DNA of 64,000 bases, from NCBI GenBank assembly GCA_035461905.1, contig DATHUV010000034.1, forward strand, positions 1 to 64,000. Reading direction: 5' to 3'. This document shows, piece after piece, positions 7,830-15,796 of the stretch (the first letter of the stretch is position 1; each line of letters begins with the position of its first letter). The position numbers and the translations under genes were made by a program. This DNA comes from SZUA-442 sp035461905. Its GTDB lineage: Bacteria > Actinomycetota > Acidimicrobiia > Spongiisociales > UBA5794. The notes under the pieces were generated by a model, which did no database searches, was not told the DNA's origin, and was given only the letters and a program-made list of their open reading frames with translations.

Positions 7830-8755
7830 CACTCAACCAACGTTCGGCCCGTCAACCGCAAGAACACGTCCTCGAGCGTCGAACGCCTGGCGAGGACCGT
7901 CTCGGGTTCGAGCCCGCGCTCACTGACGAGAGCGATCGTGCGTTCGGAGTCGTCGGTGTACAGGAGTGCCCGGTCCGCGAGGATCTCGGTACGGTCCGAC
8001 AGGTCGTGTATGGCGTCGGTGATCGTCTCGAGCATCCCGGCGGGGAACCGCAGCTCGACCACGTCCCTCGGCGTGTAGGTCTCGATGAGGCTACGAGGCG
8101 AACCCTCGGCGACGATCGCGCCCTTGTCCATGACGACCAACCGGTCGCACAACTGCTCGGCCTCGTCCATGTAGTGCGTCGTGATGATGAGGGTCACGCC
8201 CTGTTGCTTGAGCCGGTAGAGGCGGTCCCACAACACGTGCCGAGCCTGCGGGTCGAGGCCCGTCGTCGGCTCGTCGAGGATGAAGAGGTCAGGGTTGTTG
8301 ATGAGCCCGCGAGCGATGATCACGCGCCGCTTCATGCCGCCGGAGAGGGCGGCGATCTTCGACTGGCGCTTCTCCTCGAGCTGGACGAACTCGAGGAGGT
8401 CGTCGATACGCTCCCGGATCGTGGCACGGTCGAGGTCGAAGTACCGGCCGTACATCATCAGGTTGTCGTAGACCGTGAGCTCCTCGTCGAGGTTGTTCTC
8501 CTGCGGAACGACGCCGAGCCTCGAGCGGAGGCGGGGACCATCGTGCATCGGGTCGAGCCCGAGGACCTCGAGGGACCCGCCGCTGATCGGGCTGACGGCT
8601 CCGATCATTCTCATGGTCGACGTCTTTCCGGCGCCGTTCGGACCGAGGAACCCGAATGACTCACCCGCATTCACCTCGAAGTCGATGCCGTCGACCGCGA
8701 CGAAGTCACCGAAGCGTTTCTCGAGCGCCTTCCCGCGGATGAGGACATCAGACAT
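7829..8755 (-). CDS. ABC transporter ATP-binding protein (ABC-2/DrrA-type)
   Basis: A protein of about 308 residues with Walker A GPNGAGKTST, signature ALSGGMKRR, Walker B LFILDEPTTGLD and the H-loop THYMDEAEQL. A DrrA-like C-terminal extension follows. It powers the two ABC-2 permeases downstream. The start at 8755 (MSDVLIRG) is preferred because the longer alternative at 8803 adds residues with no ABC similarity. TAACGT lies 10 nt upstream on the same strand and may be its -10 element. Confidence 0.93.
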   Translation of the reverse strand: MSDVLIRGKALEKRFGDFVAVDGIDFEVNAGESFGFLGPNGAGKTSTMRMIGAVSPISGGSLEVLGLDPMHDGPRLRSRLGVVPQENNLDEELTVYDNLMMYGRYFDLDRATIRERIDDLLEFVQLEEKRQSKIAALSGGMKRRVIIARGLINNPDLFILDEPTTGLDPQARHVLWDRLYRLKQQGVTLIITTHYMDEAEQLCDRLVVMDKGAIVAEGSPRSLIETYTPRDVVELRFPAGMLETITDAIHDLSDRTEILADRALLYTDDSERTIALVSERGLEPETVLARRSTLEDVFLRLTGRTLVE

Positions 8756-8877
8756 GAGGCCGTCAACGTTACCGGCGACGTGTGACACATCGGACCCCGG
8801 CAAACGATAGGGGAGTGTCCCGGAACCTGCGCGATAGCACGGCGGCGGCGTCCACCGTGCCTGCGCGCCGTCTCCCG

Positions 8878-8883
8878 TATCCT
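8878..8883 (+). promoter_or_regulatory. -10 element of the cystathionine beta-synthase gene (leaderless type)
   Basis: TATCCT followed by 6 nt and then the ATG at 8890, with no Shine-Dalgarno sequence. Confidence 0.6.
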
Positions 8884-8889
8884 GCCCGC

Positions 8890-9840
8890 ATGGACATTCG
8901 CGAGAACATCGTCGAGGCGATCGGCGGAACGCCGTTGGTGCGCCTGTCGCGCATCCATCCTCCCGGCAACCTCGTCGCCAAGATCGAGTACATGAACCCC
9001 GGAGGATCGATCAAGGACCGCATCGGGCTCGGCATGATCGAGCGGGCCGAGGCGAACGGGTGGATCAGTCCTGGTGACACGATCGTCGAGCCGACATCGG
9101 GGAACACCGGTGTGGGCCTTGCGATGGTCGCTGCGATACGGGGCTACAAGCTCATCTGTGTCATGCAGGACAAGCAGTCGAAGGAGAAGCAGGACCTCCT
9201 CAAGGCCTATGGCGCACAGGTCGTGTTGTGCCCGACCGACGTCGAGCCGTCGGATCCCCGGTCGTACTACTCCGTCGCCCAGGAGCTCTCCGAGCGCCAG
9301 GGACACTACCGGCCGGACCAGTACTCGAACCCGGCGAATCCCGAGGCCCACGTCCGCTCGACAGGTCCTGAGATCTGGGAGCAGACGGACGGGCGCATCG
9401 ACGTCTACGTGGCCGGCGTCGGCACAGGGGGCACGATCTCGGGCACCGCGAGGTACCTGAAGGAACGGAACCCCGACCTCGTCGTCGTCGGCGTGGACCC
9501 CGAGGGCTCCATCTACACGGCCGACTCCGATGACGATGTCACCACGTACCTCATCGAGGGTGTGGGTGAGGACTTCTGGCCGTCGACCTACGATCCGTCG
9601 CTCACGGACCGGTACGAGATGGTCAACGATGCCGAAGCGTTTGCGATGACCAGGCGCCTCGCGGTCGAGGAGGGACTCCTCGTCGGCGGTTCGTGCGGTA
9701 TGGCGGCCGTTGGTGCCCTGCGGGTCGCTGAGGAGGACCACAGCAAGCTCGTCGTGGTCATCCTTCCCGACTCGGGCCGCAGCTACCTGTCGAAGATCTT
9801 CAACGACCAGTGGATGACCGACAACGGCTTCGAGGTCTGA
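8890..9840 (+). CDS. Cystathionine beta-synthase / cysteine synthase family, PLP enzyme
   Basis: A 316-residue fold-type II PLP enzyme. The PLP lysine is in NPGGSIKDRIG, the substrate loop is PTSGNTGVGLAM and the phosphate-binding loop is GTGGTISGTARYL. It has the CBS catalytic core but stops where regulatory CBS domains would begin. With the next gene, a cystathionine gamma-synthase/lyase, it points to condensation of serine with homocysteine in reverse transsulfuration; O-acetylserine sulfhydrylase activity is the alternative. It appears leaderless. Confidence 0.88.
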   Translation: MDIRENIVEAIGGTPLVRLSRIHPPGNLVAKIEYMNPGGSIKDRIGLGMIERAEANGWISPGDTIVEPTSGNTGVGLAMVAAIRGYKLICVMQDKQSKEKQDLLKAYGAQVVLCPTDVEPSDPRSYYSVAQELSERQGHYRPDQYSNPANPEAHVRSTGPEIWEQTDGRIDVYVAGVGTGGTISGTARYLKERNPDLVVVGVDPEGSIYTADSDDDVTTYLIEGVGEDFWPSTYDPSLTDRYEMVNDAEAFAMTRRLAVEEGLLVGGSCGMAAVGALRVAEEDHSKLVVVILPDSGRSYLSKIFNDQWMTDNGFEV

Positions 9841-9846
9841 TCCCCC

Positions 9847-9897
9847 GTTCTTGCGTAACTGGGTTCCGCCCTGAGTGAAACCCAGTTACGCAAGAAC
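9847..9897. repeat. Dispersed palindromic repeat, copy 2
   Basis: A 51-bp copy with conserved outer arms (GTTCTTGCGTAACTGGGTT and its complement) around a non-pairing centre. It starts six bases after the stop of the cystathionine beta-synthase gene and before metB, where it could end or stabilise the first transcript. Confidence 0.9.
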
Positions 9898-9973
9898 GGG
9901 GGAGGGGGATACGGTGGGGGCTTCGCCGACGGCTACGGTTCGGGCGTAGCAGCCCACTCTGGAGGACCACGAC

Positions 9974-11128
9974 ATGGACAGCGAGGATCGGTTCGAGACC
10001 CTGGCGATCCACGCGGGGCAGGACCCTGACCCTGCGACGGGTGCCGCCGTCGTGCCGATCTACGCCACCTCGACCTACGTGCAGGAAGCGCCGGGTGTCC
10101 ACAAGGGATACGAGTACTCCCGCACGGACAACCCGACGCGGACTGCCCTCCAGACCCAGATCGCAGCCCTCGAGGGCGTCGGGGCCGACGACGATGGCGG
10201 GTGCGTCGCAACCGCTTCCGGCCTCGCGGCGACCGCCCTCATCGGCTACATGCTCGAACCTGGTGACCACATCCTGCTGCCGAACGACGCGTACGGGGGG
10301 ACCTTCCGGCTGATCGCCAGGGTGTTGTCGGGCCACGGCATCGAGTGGTCGGCGGTCGACATGACGGACCTCGATGCACTGGCGGCGGCGATCCGGCCGG
10401 CAACGAAGCTCGTCTGGGTGGAGACCCCGACCAATCCGCTCCTGAGGATCGTCGATATCGCAGGGGTCGTCGATGCCGCATCGGATGTCGGGGCGATGGT
10501 GGCCGTCGACAACACGTTCGCAACGCCGTTCCTCCAGCGACCCCTCGACCTCGGAGCGGACATCGTGATCCACTCGTCGACGAAGTACCTCGGAGGGCAC
10601 TCCGACACCGTCGGCGGGGCGATCATCACCAACGACTCCGATCTCCACGAGAGGCTCCGATTCCTCCAGAACGCCGCAGGTCCCGTGCCTGGCCCGTTCG
10701 ACTGCTACCTCGTGCTCAGGGGGATCAAGACGCTCGCTGTGCGCATGGAGCGCCACACGTCGAACGCCACGGTGATCGCGAACTTCCTCGCAGACGACCC
10801 GCGTGTGGAGTCCGTCTGGTACCCGGGCCTCATCGACGACCCCGGGCACGCGGTGGCCTCTCGCCAGATGGACGGGTACGGAGGCATGGTTTCGTTCACC
10901 CCCGTCGGAGGTGTCGAGGCGGCGAATGCGATCGTGACCCGAACGCGGCTGTTCTTCCTCGCGGAAAGCCTCGGGGGCGTCGAGTCCCTCATCGAGGTCC
11001 CCGCTGCGATGACCCACCTTTCGGTCGAGGGCACAGATCTCGAGGTGCCCAAGCACCTGATCCGCCTCAGCGTCGGCATCGAGCATGTCGATGATCTGCT
11101 GTCCGACCTCGATCGGGCCCTCGGGTGA
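9974..11128 (+). CDS. metB: Cystathionine gamma-synthase / gamma-lyase
   Basis: A 384-residue Cys/Met-metabolism PLP enzyme. It shows YSRTDNPTR, the ring-stacking YGGTFRL, the VDNTFATPF segment and the PLP lysine in HSSTKYLGGHSD. It makes or cleaves cystathionine, the partner reaction of the gene upstream. GGAGG lies 13 nt before the ATG. Sequence alone does not separate synthase from lyase; pairing with a CBS enzyme favours lyase (cysteine formation). Confidence 0.9.
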   Translation: MDSEDRFETLAIHAGQDPDPATGAAVVPIYATSTYVQEAPGVHKGYEYSRTDNPTRTALQTQIAALEGVGADDDGGCVATASGLAATALIGYMLEPGDHILLPNDAYGGTFRLIARVLSGHGIEWSAVDMTDLDALAAAIRPATKLVWVETPTNPLLRIVDIAGVVDAASDVGAMVAVDNTFATPFLQRPLDLGADIVIHSSTKYLGGHSDTVGGAIITNDSDLHERLRFLQNAAGPVPGPFDCYLVLRGIKTLAVRMERHTSNATVIANFLADDPRVESVWYPGLIDDPGHAVASRQMDGYGGMVSFTPVGGVEAANAIVTRTRLFFLAESLGGVESLIEVPAAMTHLSVEGTDLEVPKHLIRLSVGIEHVDDLLSDLDRALG

Positions 11129-11136
11129 GCGTCGGG

Positions 11137-11142
11137 TACGAT
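11137..11142 (+). promoter_or_regulatory. -10 element ahead of the rsgA leader frame
   Basis: TACGAT lies 6 nt before an ATG at 11149, the same arrangement as at the other leaderless genes here. That ATG is out of frame with rsgA. Confidence 0.45.
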
Positions 11143-11148
11143 TGCTCG

Positions 11149-11172
11149 ATGGAACACGGACGCGGCGGTTGA
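11149..11172 (+). CDS. Possible seven-codon leader peptide overlapping the rsgA start
   Basis: ATG at 11149 reads M-E-H-G-R-G-G and stops at TGA 11170-11172. The TGA overlaps the TTG at 11169, the best rsgA start, giving a TTGA junction. The ATG has a leaderless-type -10 element 6 nt upstream. This could be a coupling leader peptide. The other reading is a one-base frameshift or assembly error in the true N-terminus of rsgA. Confidence 0.35.
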   Translation: MEHGRGG

Positions 11173-12191
11173 TCGACCCGAAGCTTTACGAACTCGGCTG
11201 GAACGAGGAGTGGGAGACGAAGCGCCTCGCCGCAAGGGCCATCGGCGACCCCGCCCGTGTGGTCCGCCATGACGCCGTCAGGGTGCTGGTCGCAACCCCC
11301 TATCAGGTCGGACAGGTCACGTTCCCCAAACGCATGTCGCTCGCGGTGGGCGATTGGGTCCTCGTGGCCAACGAAACGGTCACGCACCGGCTCGAGCGAA
11401 GCAACGTCCTCGAGCGGGACAACGCCGAGTACGGCACGCAGACGATCGCCGCGAACATCGACCTCGTCTTCGTGCTCTTCGGGGCCGACAGGCCCCTCAG
11501 GCAGCGCAAGGTGATGCGTTTCGTCGCCTTTGCGGGTGACATCGGTGCGACCCCTGTGGTGTTGATCACCAAAGCGGATCTCGTCGATGACGTCGATGCG
11601 CTGAAGGACTCGATCGCGCCCTGGATCCCCGGCGTCGAGGTCATGACGACCTCCATCGAGACGGGGATGGGCCTTCCCGAGGTCGTAGCCGAGCTCGCGG
11701 GGCGGACGGGGACCTTCATCGGGGAATCCGGCGCCGGCAAGTCGTCCCTCGTGAACGCCCTGATGGACGAGGAGGTCGCCTGGGTGGGTGACGTGCGAGA
11801 GCGCGACTCGAAGGGCAGGCACACCACGACCCACCGGGAGCTCCATCGGCTCCCCGGGGGTGGCCTGATCATCGACAACCCCGGCGTGCGGGCACTCGGC
11901 CTCGCCGCGGAGGGTGAGGGGATTGAGGCTGCGTTCTCTGATCTCGAGGAGCTCGCGCTCGAGTGTCGATTCCGGGACTGCGCCCACAGGAGCGAACCGG
12001 GATGCGCAGTGCGCGAGGCGATCGAAGGAGGAGTCCTGACCGAGGAGCGGTGGTCCGCGTACCTCCACTTCGTGAACGAGCAGGACCAGGCAGCACACCG
12101 TGCCGGAGCGCGGGATCGAAGGGCGGCGACCCGTCGGGAGGCTGCGTCGCTGCAACGAGGCCGCGACGCCAGCGACGTGCTCGACGAGTGA
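11169..12191 (+). CDS. rsgA: Ribosome small subunit-dependent GTPase RsgA (YjeQ)
   Basis: About 340 residues, with an OB-fold region, a circularly permuted GTPase domain (G4 LITKAD before G1 GESGAGKSSL, then G3 DNPG) and a C-terminal zinc finger CRFRDCAHRSEPGC. It matures the 30S subunit and releases RbfA. The start is uncertain: TTG 11169 gives a sensible N-terminus (LIDPKLYELGW), whereas the nearest ATG (11149) is out of frame. It follows metB by 40 bases and converges with cbiO. Confidence 0.9.
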   Translation: MIDPKLYELGWNEEWETKRLAARAIGDPARVVRHDAVRVLVATPYQVGQVTFPKRMSLAVGDWVLVANETVTHRLERSNVLERDNAEYGTQTIAANIDLVFVLFGADRPLRQRKVMRFVAFAGDIGATPVVLITKADLVDDVDALKDSIAPWIPGVEVMTTSIETGMGLPEVVAELAGRTGTFIGESGAGKSSLVNALMDEEVAWVGDVRERDSKGRHTTTHRELHRLPGGGLIIDNPGVRALGLAAEGEGIEAAFSDLEELALECRFRDCAHRSEPGCAVREAIEGGVLTEERWSAYLHFVNEQDQAAHRAGARDRRAATRREAASLQRGRDASDVLDE

Positions 12192-12198
12192 CGGTGCC

Positions 12199-12930
12199 CT
12201 AGATCGTCACGCCGAACGGGAGTGCGAGGCGATGGGCCGAGAGCAGTTCGGTGTCACCGAGGATGGTGCGTGTCGGCCCGTCGGCCACGATTGCTCCCCT
12301 GTCGATGATCACGCTTCGCTCACACACCTCGAGGGCGTAGAGCAGGTCGTGCGTCACGATCAGCTGGGTGACGTCGAGTCCTGCAAGCACACGCGTGAGC
12401 TCGGCACGCGCCGCAGGGTCGAGGTTGGCGGTCGGTTCGTCGAGAACGACGATGTCGGGTTCCATCGCGAGGACGCCAGCGATCGCCGCGCGGCGCTTCT
12501 GACCGAATGAGAGGTGGTTGGGCGATCGATCGGCGAGGTCGGCCACCTCGACGGCCTCGAGCGCGCTGCGGACCCGTTCGGCGACCTCTTCGTCATCCAG
12601 GCCCAGATTTCGCGGACCGAACGCGACGTCTGCCGCGACGGTCGGCATGAAGAGCTGATCGTCGGGGTCCTGGAAGACGATGCCGACCCGACGCCGTGCC
12701 TCCATGACCGAATCCCTGGCGATCACGATCCCCGACACGCTCACCGACCCCCTCTGGGGCATGTGGATCCCGTTGAGGTGCAGGACGAGGGTCGTCTTGC
12801 CCGCTCCGTTGGGCCCGAGCAGGGCGACCCGCTCACCGCGGTGGATGTGGAGGTCCACGTGGTCGAGCGCAGGAGTCCCGTCCGGGTACCGGAATGACAG
12901 ATCCTCGACGGAGATGACGGGGACGCTCAT
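12199..12930 (-). CDS. cbiO: Nickel/cobalt ECF transporter ATPase
   Basis: A 243-residue ATPase with Walker A GPNGAGKTTL, Q-loop FQDPDDQLF, signature HLSFGQKRR and Walker B IVVLDEPTANLD. The DDQLF Q-loop is typical of energy-coupling-factor ATPases. The ATG at 12930 overlaps the cbiQ stop by four bases; the longer frame is spurious. It is the last gene of cbiM-cbiN-cbiQ-cbiO and energises metal uptake. Confidence 0.93.
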   Translation of the reverse strand: MSVPVISVEDLSFRYPDGTPALDHVDLHIHRGERVALLGPNGAGKTTLVLHLNGIHMPQRGSVSVSGIVIARDSVMEARRRVGIVFQDPDDQLFMPTVAADVAFGPRNLGLDDEEVAERVRSALEAVEVADLADRSPNHLSFGQKRRAAIAGVLAMEPDIVVLDEPTANLDPAARAELTRVLAGLDVTQLIVTHDLLYALEVCERSVIIDRGAIVADGPTRTILGDTELLSAHRLALPFGVTI

Positions 12931-13691
12931 CGAAGCACCCATGCAAGGCCGCAGACAAGCCAGGCAGCGGCGATGAGTGAGGCAGAGACGATCCACTGCC
13001 CCCGCGGCGTCGCAGGCTGGAGCGAGGCGGGCATCGTGCCGGTGTAGCCACGCGACGCCATGGAGAGGTAGACGCGTTCGCCTCGTTCGAGCGTCCTGAT
13101 GAACATCACTCCCACCGTGCGAGCGTACGGGCCCACCTGCATGAACCAGCGAGGGTCGTGTCCTCGAGACGCCATCGCGACCCGCATGCGCGACCAGTCC
13201 CCGGTGATGACGTCGACGTAGCGAACCATGAAACCCGCGATCGCGGTCACGATCGAGGGCACCCGGAGGCCGTCGAACCCTGCGAGCATCTCGGTGACCT
13301 CCGTCGTCGCCCCGAGGATCACCGCGATAGCGAGGCCCAGCGTTGCTTTCGCGACGATGTTCCAGGCGTCCCACAGTCCTGCGGTCGACAGGTCGAAGCC
13401 GAGTACCTCGGTGGTCGGACCGGATCCGAAGATGGGGAGCAGCGCGGCGAGGATGAGGAACGGGATCTCGATCGTCATCCGCCTGGCGGCGAATGCGGGC
13501 GTAAGGCCCGCGATCGCAGCGACCGCCACGATCACCGCCGTGTAGACGCCGAATGCCCAGATCGCCTCCCGGGGCGTCGACACGATCGCAAGCAGCGCGC
13601 CGAAGGCGGTCGCGATCTTGATCTGTGGTGCGGCGCGGTGCACCGGGGAGTGCCCGTGCAGGTACAGCGCGTGGACGTGACTACTCGACAT
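12927..13691 (-). CDS. cbiQ: Nickel/cobalt ECF transporter transmembrane protein
   Basis: A 254-residue EcfT/CbiQ protein with several hydrophobic helices. The two Ala-Arg-Gly coupling motifs (AMASRGHDP, SMASRGYTG) near residues 173 and 213 dock onto the ATPases. Its stop overlaps the cbiO start. It links CbiM/CbiN to CbiO. Confidence 0.93.
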   Translation of the reverse strand: MSSSHVHALYLHGHSPVHRAAPQIKIATAFGALLAIVSTPREAIWAFGVYTAVIVAVAAIAGLTPAFAARRMTIEIPFLILAALLPIFGSGPTTEVLGFDLSTAGLWDAWNIVAKATLGLAIAVILGATTEVTEMLAGFDGLRVPSIVTAIAGFMVRYVDVITGDWSRMRVAMASRGHDPRWFMQVGPYARTVGVMFIRTLERGERVYLSMASRGYTGTMPASLQPATPRGQWIVSASLIAAAWLVCGLAWVLR

Positions 13692-13715
13692 GGCGATCCG
13701 ACGCCCCGTCGTCGA

Positions 13716-14030
13716 TCAGCGTTTCGATGCAGGCTCCGGCGTCCTGCTCCGTGCGAGCCAGAACAGCCCGATCGCGAGCACCGCCGTCACCGCGACACCG
13801 ACGAAACCCGCGATCGCCGTCGCCGTCGAGGCATCCTGATCGAGGTTCTCCCCATAGTCCGCGAGGGGAGCGTCCCCGAAGGTGTGGTCCTCGGCGGTGT
13901 CGACGAATCCCTCCTCCTCTGCCACGAACTCCAGCCCGTCCGGGTTCGAAGAGGCGAACTGGCTCAGCACGATTCCCGTCAACGCGATCACGACGACGGC
14001 GACGATGACAAGCATCGTGTTCCTGTTCAT
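13716..14030 (-). CDS. cbiN: CbiN-like PDGLE-domain component of the Ni/Co transporter
   Basis: A 104-residue protein with two membrane segments (about 5-25 and 72-95) and the hallmark SNPDGLE at residues 28-34. CbiN is needed for metal loading of CbiM in Cbi-type systems. Its ATG overlaps the cbiM stop by four bases, and 24 bases separate it from cbiQ. Confidence 0.9.
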   Translation of the reverse strand: MNRNTMLVIVAVVVIALTGIVLSQFASSNPDGLEFVAEEEGFVDTAEDHTFGDAPLADYGENLDQDASTATAIAGFVGVAVTAVLAIGLFWLARSRTPEPASKR

Positions 14031-14704
14031 ACGAATGCCTCCGTGCGCTCCCCGATGTAGTCCGGCGCCCCGTAGACGAGGTCGGGCCGTGCCTGGACGA
14101 CCGCCAGGATCACGAAGAAGGTGATCACGCCCTCACCGATCCCGATGAACACGTGGGTCGTGACCATGGCCCACAAGACGGAGGCGAGCGATACCGACTC
14201 GGCCGCCCCACCGATCGCGAACTCCACGGCGAATGCAAGGGCAGCCATTGGCACCGATAGGAACGCGGCGACCCCGGCGGACGCGGCAACTGCCCTGTGG
14301 CTCTTCGAGGTGAACCGCAGGATCGCCCGGTAGACGTAGTAACCCCCGACGGACGCGACCAGGCCCATGTTGATGATGTTCAGTCCGAGTGCCGACAGGC
14401 CCCCGTCGGCGAACAGGAATGCCTGGACGATGAGGACGATGGCGAGGACGACGTACCCCGCCGCAGGCCCCACGAGGACCGCTGCCAGGACACCACCGAT
14501 GAGGTGCCCGCTCATCCCGGGAAGTACGGGAAAGTTCACCATCTGGGCGGCAAAGACGAACGCTGCCGTGAGGGCGGCGAGGGGGACCAACCGCTCCGTG
14601 AGATAGCTGCGGAGCTGGCGAAGGGCGTACGCGAACCCGCCAGCGGCACCGACACCCGCAGCGGCGGACATGCCCGCATTGATGAACCCGTCGGGTATGT
14701 GCAT
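14027..14704 (-). CDS. cbiM: Nickel/cobalt-binding S-component CbiM
   Basis: A 225-residue membrane protein beginning MHIPDGF. The N-terminal Met-His-Ile-Pro supplies metal ligands in CbiM/NikM, and a further metal-site region is PVLPGMSGHLIGG near residues 61-73. AGGAGG lies just before the ATG at 14704, which rules out the longer frame. A Nur-like palindrome lies 10 nt upstream. Nickel and cobalt cannot be told apart by sequence; the operator favours nickel. Confidence 0.93.
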   Translation of the reverse strand: MHIPDGFINAGMSAAAGVGAAGGFAYALRQLRSYLTERLVPLAALTAAFVFAAQMVNFPVLPGMSGHLIGGVLAAVLVGPAAGYVVLAIVLIVQAFLFADGGLSALGLNIINMGLVASVGGYYVYRAILRFTSKSHRAVAASAGVAAFLSVPMAALAFAVEFAIGGAAESVSLASVLWAMVTTHVFIGIGEGVITFFVILAVVQARPDLVYGAPDYIGERTEAFV

Positions 14705-14714
14705 CGATCCTCCT

Positions 14715-14733
14715 GTTGCGAAGCAGTCGCAAC
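14715..14733. promoter_or_regulatory. Nur-like operator upstream of cbiMNQO
   Basis: The perfect palindrome GTTGCGAAGCAGTCGCAAC (7-bp arms, 5-bp spacer) lies between the cbiM ribosome binding site and a possible -10 (TATCCT on the minus strand near 14735-14740). It matches the layout of the Streptomyces Nur box, TGC and GCA half-sites with a 5-bp spacer. Binding would cover the transcription start. Confidence 0.65.
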
Positions 14734-14950
14734 AAGGATAGCACGGCGATGCATCAGGGTCCTCGGTCTCCCATGCCAGCCGGTAGACCTCGATGCTTCC
14801 CGACGGTCCGCGCTCTTCCCCTCTCGGGAAGCTACCCAGCCATCCGAGCATGACCCCACCTGCGAAATGCCCTCAGTCCCAGAGGTCGATCTGCGGCAGC
14901 CCGGCAGGAGTGATCCGGAACCGTTCAGGGGAGGGCCCATGAACCGGTCG

Positions 14951-15796
14951 TCACCTGATTCTGTACCCCAAGTTCCTCGCAGACTGGCGGAGTTCTTCTG
15001 CGTCGTACAACGAGAGCGCGATACGGACGTCGTCCTCGATCGACTCCACACCCGATCCGTGGGCATCAAAGGAGTACACGACGCACCCACCCTCGAATAC
15101 GTAGTACCAGTTACCGACGTACTTCGCGTCGGTCTCCGCCGCTTCGATCGTCTCGATTGCCGTGTCGAGATCGCTGACCTCGATCTCGCCGTCCCTCCCC
15201 TGGACGAGGAGCGTGAGCGTTCCTTCTTCCGCATCCCGCACACTGATCACGATCACGTGGGCACCCGCTGCGAGGGCCTTCTCGATTCGGGCAGCCGTTG
15301 AGTCGGCGGAGGTTGACGTCGACGCGATGACCTCTCGCCCCCTGATCTGGGTCTCCTCGAGCTCGAGGACGACCTCGATGGTCCGATCCATCGTCGCTCG
15401 GTTCGTCGTCTCGGGTATCACGACGATGTCGACCTCGATCAGCGACTCGACGTCCTCCCACAGCTCGATGTCCAGATCCGGGATCACCACGCGCTCGGCG
15501 TCGCCCAGATCGCAGCTCAAGACGTTGTCGACACGGAGGAAGCCGAACCCCATACGATCGGAATCAAGGGTGTAGGACGACCGGCCGGACTCCGCAACCA
15601 GGTCCTGGAAGCTCCACCCTGCCTTCAGACCCTCAACGCACGAGATGTATCGCGCTCCAGGGACGGACTGCACGGCAAGCACGAGGGTGGCATTGGCACT
15701 GGTCCTGTCACATTCCGGAAGCGCCCTTCCGAGCTCCGACGAGCATGCGGACACGAGGAGGCCGATCCCGACGAGAAGCAGGAAAACGCGCCTCAT
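14951..15796 (-). CDS. Secreted lipoprotein of unknown function
   Basis: A 281-residue protein with a lipoprotein signal peptide (MRRVFLLLVGIGLLVSAC, acylated Cys18). I recognise no domain. The mature part has a Cys-containing N-terminal third (CDRTSANATLV, SCVEGLKAGW, LSCDLGD), a middle alpha/beta region (TASTSADSTAARIEKALAAG resembles a helix after a strand) and an acidic C-terminus. The ATG at 15796 overlaps the stop of the PAP2-kinase gene (ATGA), so the two are made together, and the lipoprotein may be the extracytoplasmic partner of that membrane kinase. Confidence 0.8.
   Translation of the reverse strand: MRRVFLLLVGIGLLVSACSSELGRALPECDRTSANATLVLAVQSVPGARYISCVEGLKAGWSFQDLVAESGRSSYTLDSDRMGFGFLRVDNVLSCDLGDAERVVIPDLDIELWEDVESLIEVDIVVIPETTNRATMDRTIEVVLELEETQIRGREVIASTSTSADSTAARIEKALAAGAHVIVISVRDAEEGTLTLLVQGRDGEIEVSDLDTAIETIEAAETDAKYVGNWYYVFEGGCVVYSFDAHGSGVESIEDDVRIALSLYDAEELRQSARNLGYRIR

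Noticed and set aside
9898..9973. A SAM or cobalamin riboswitch before metB
   Set aside because: The gap is only about 75 bases after the palindrome and shows none of the conserved helices.
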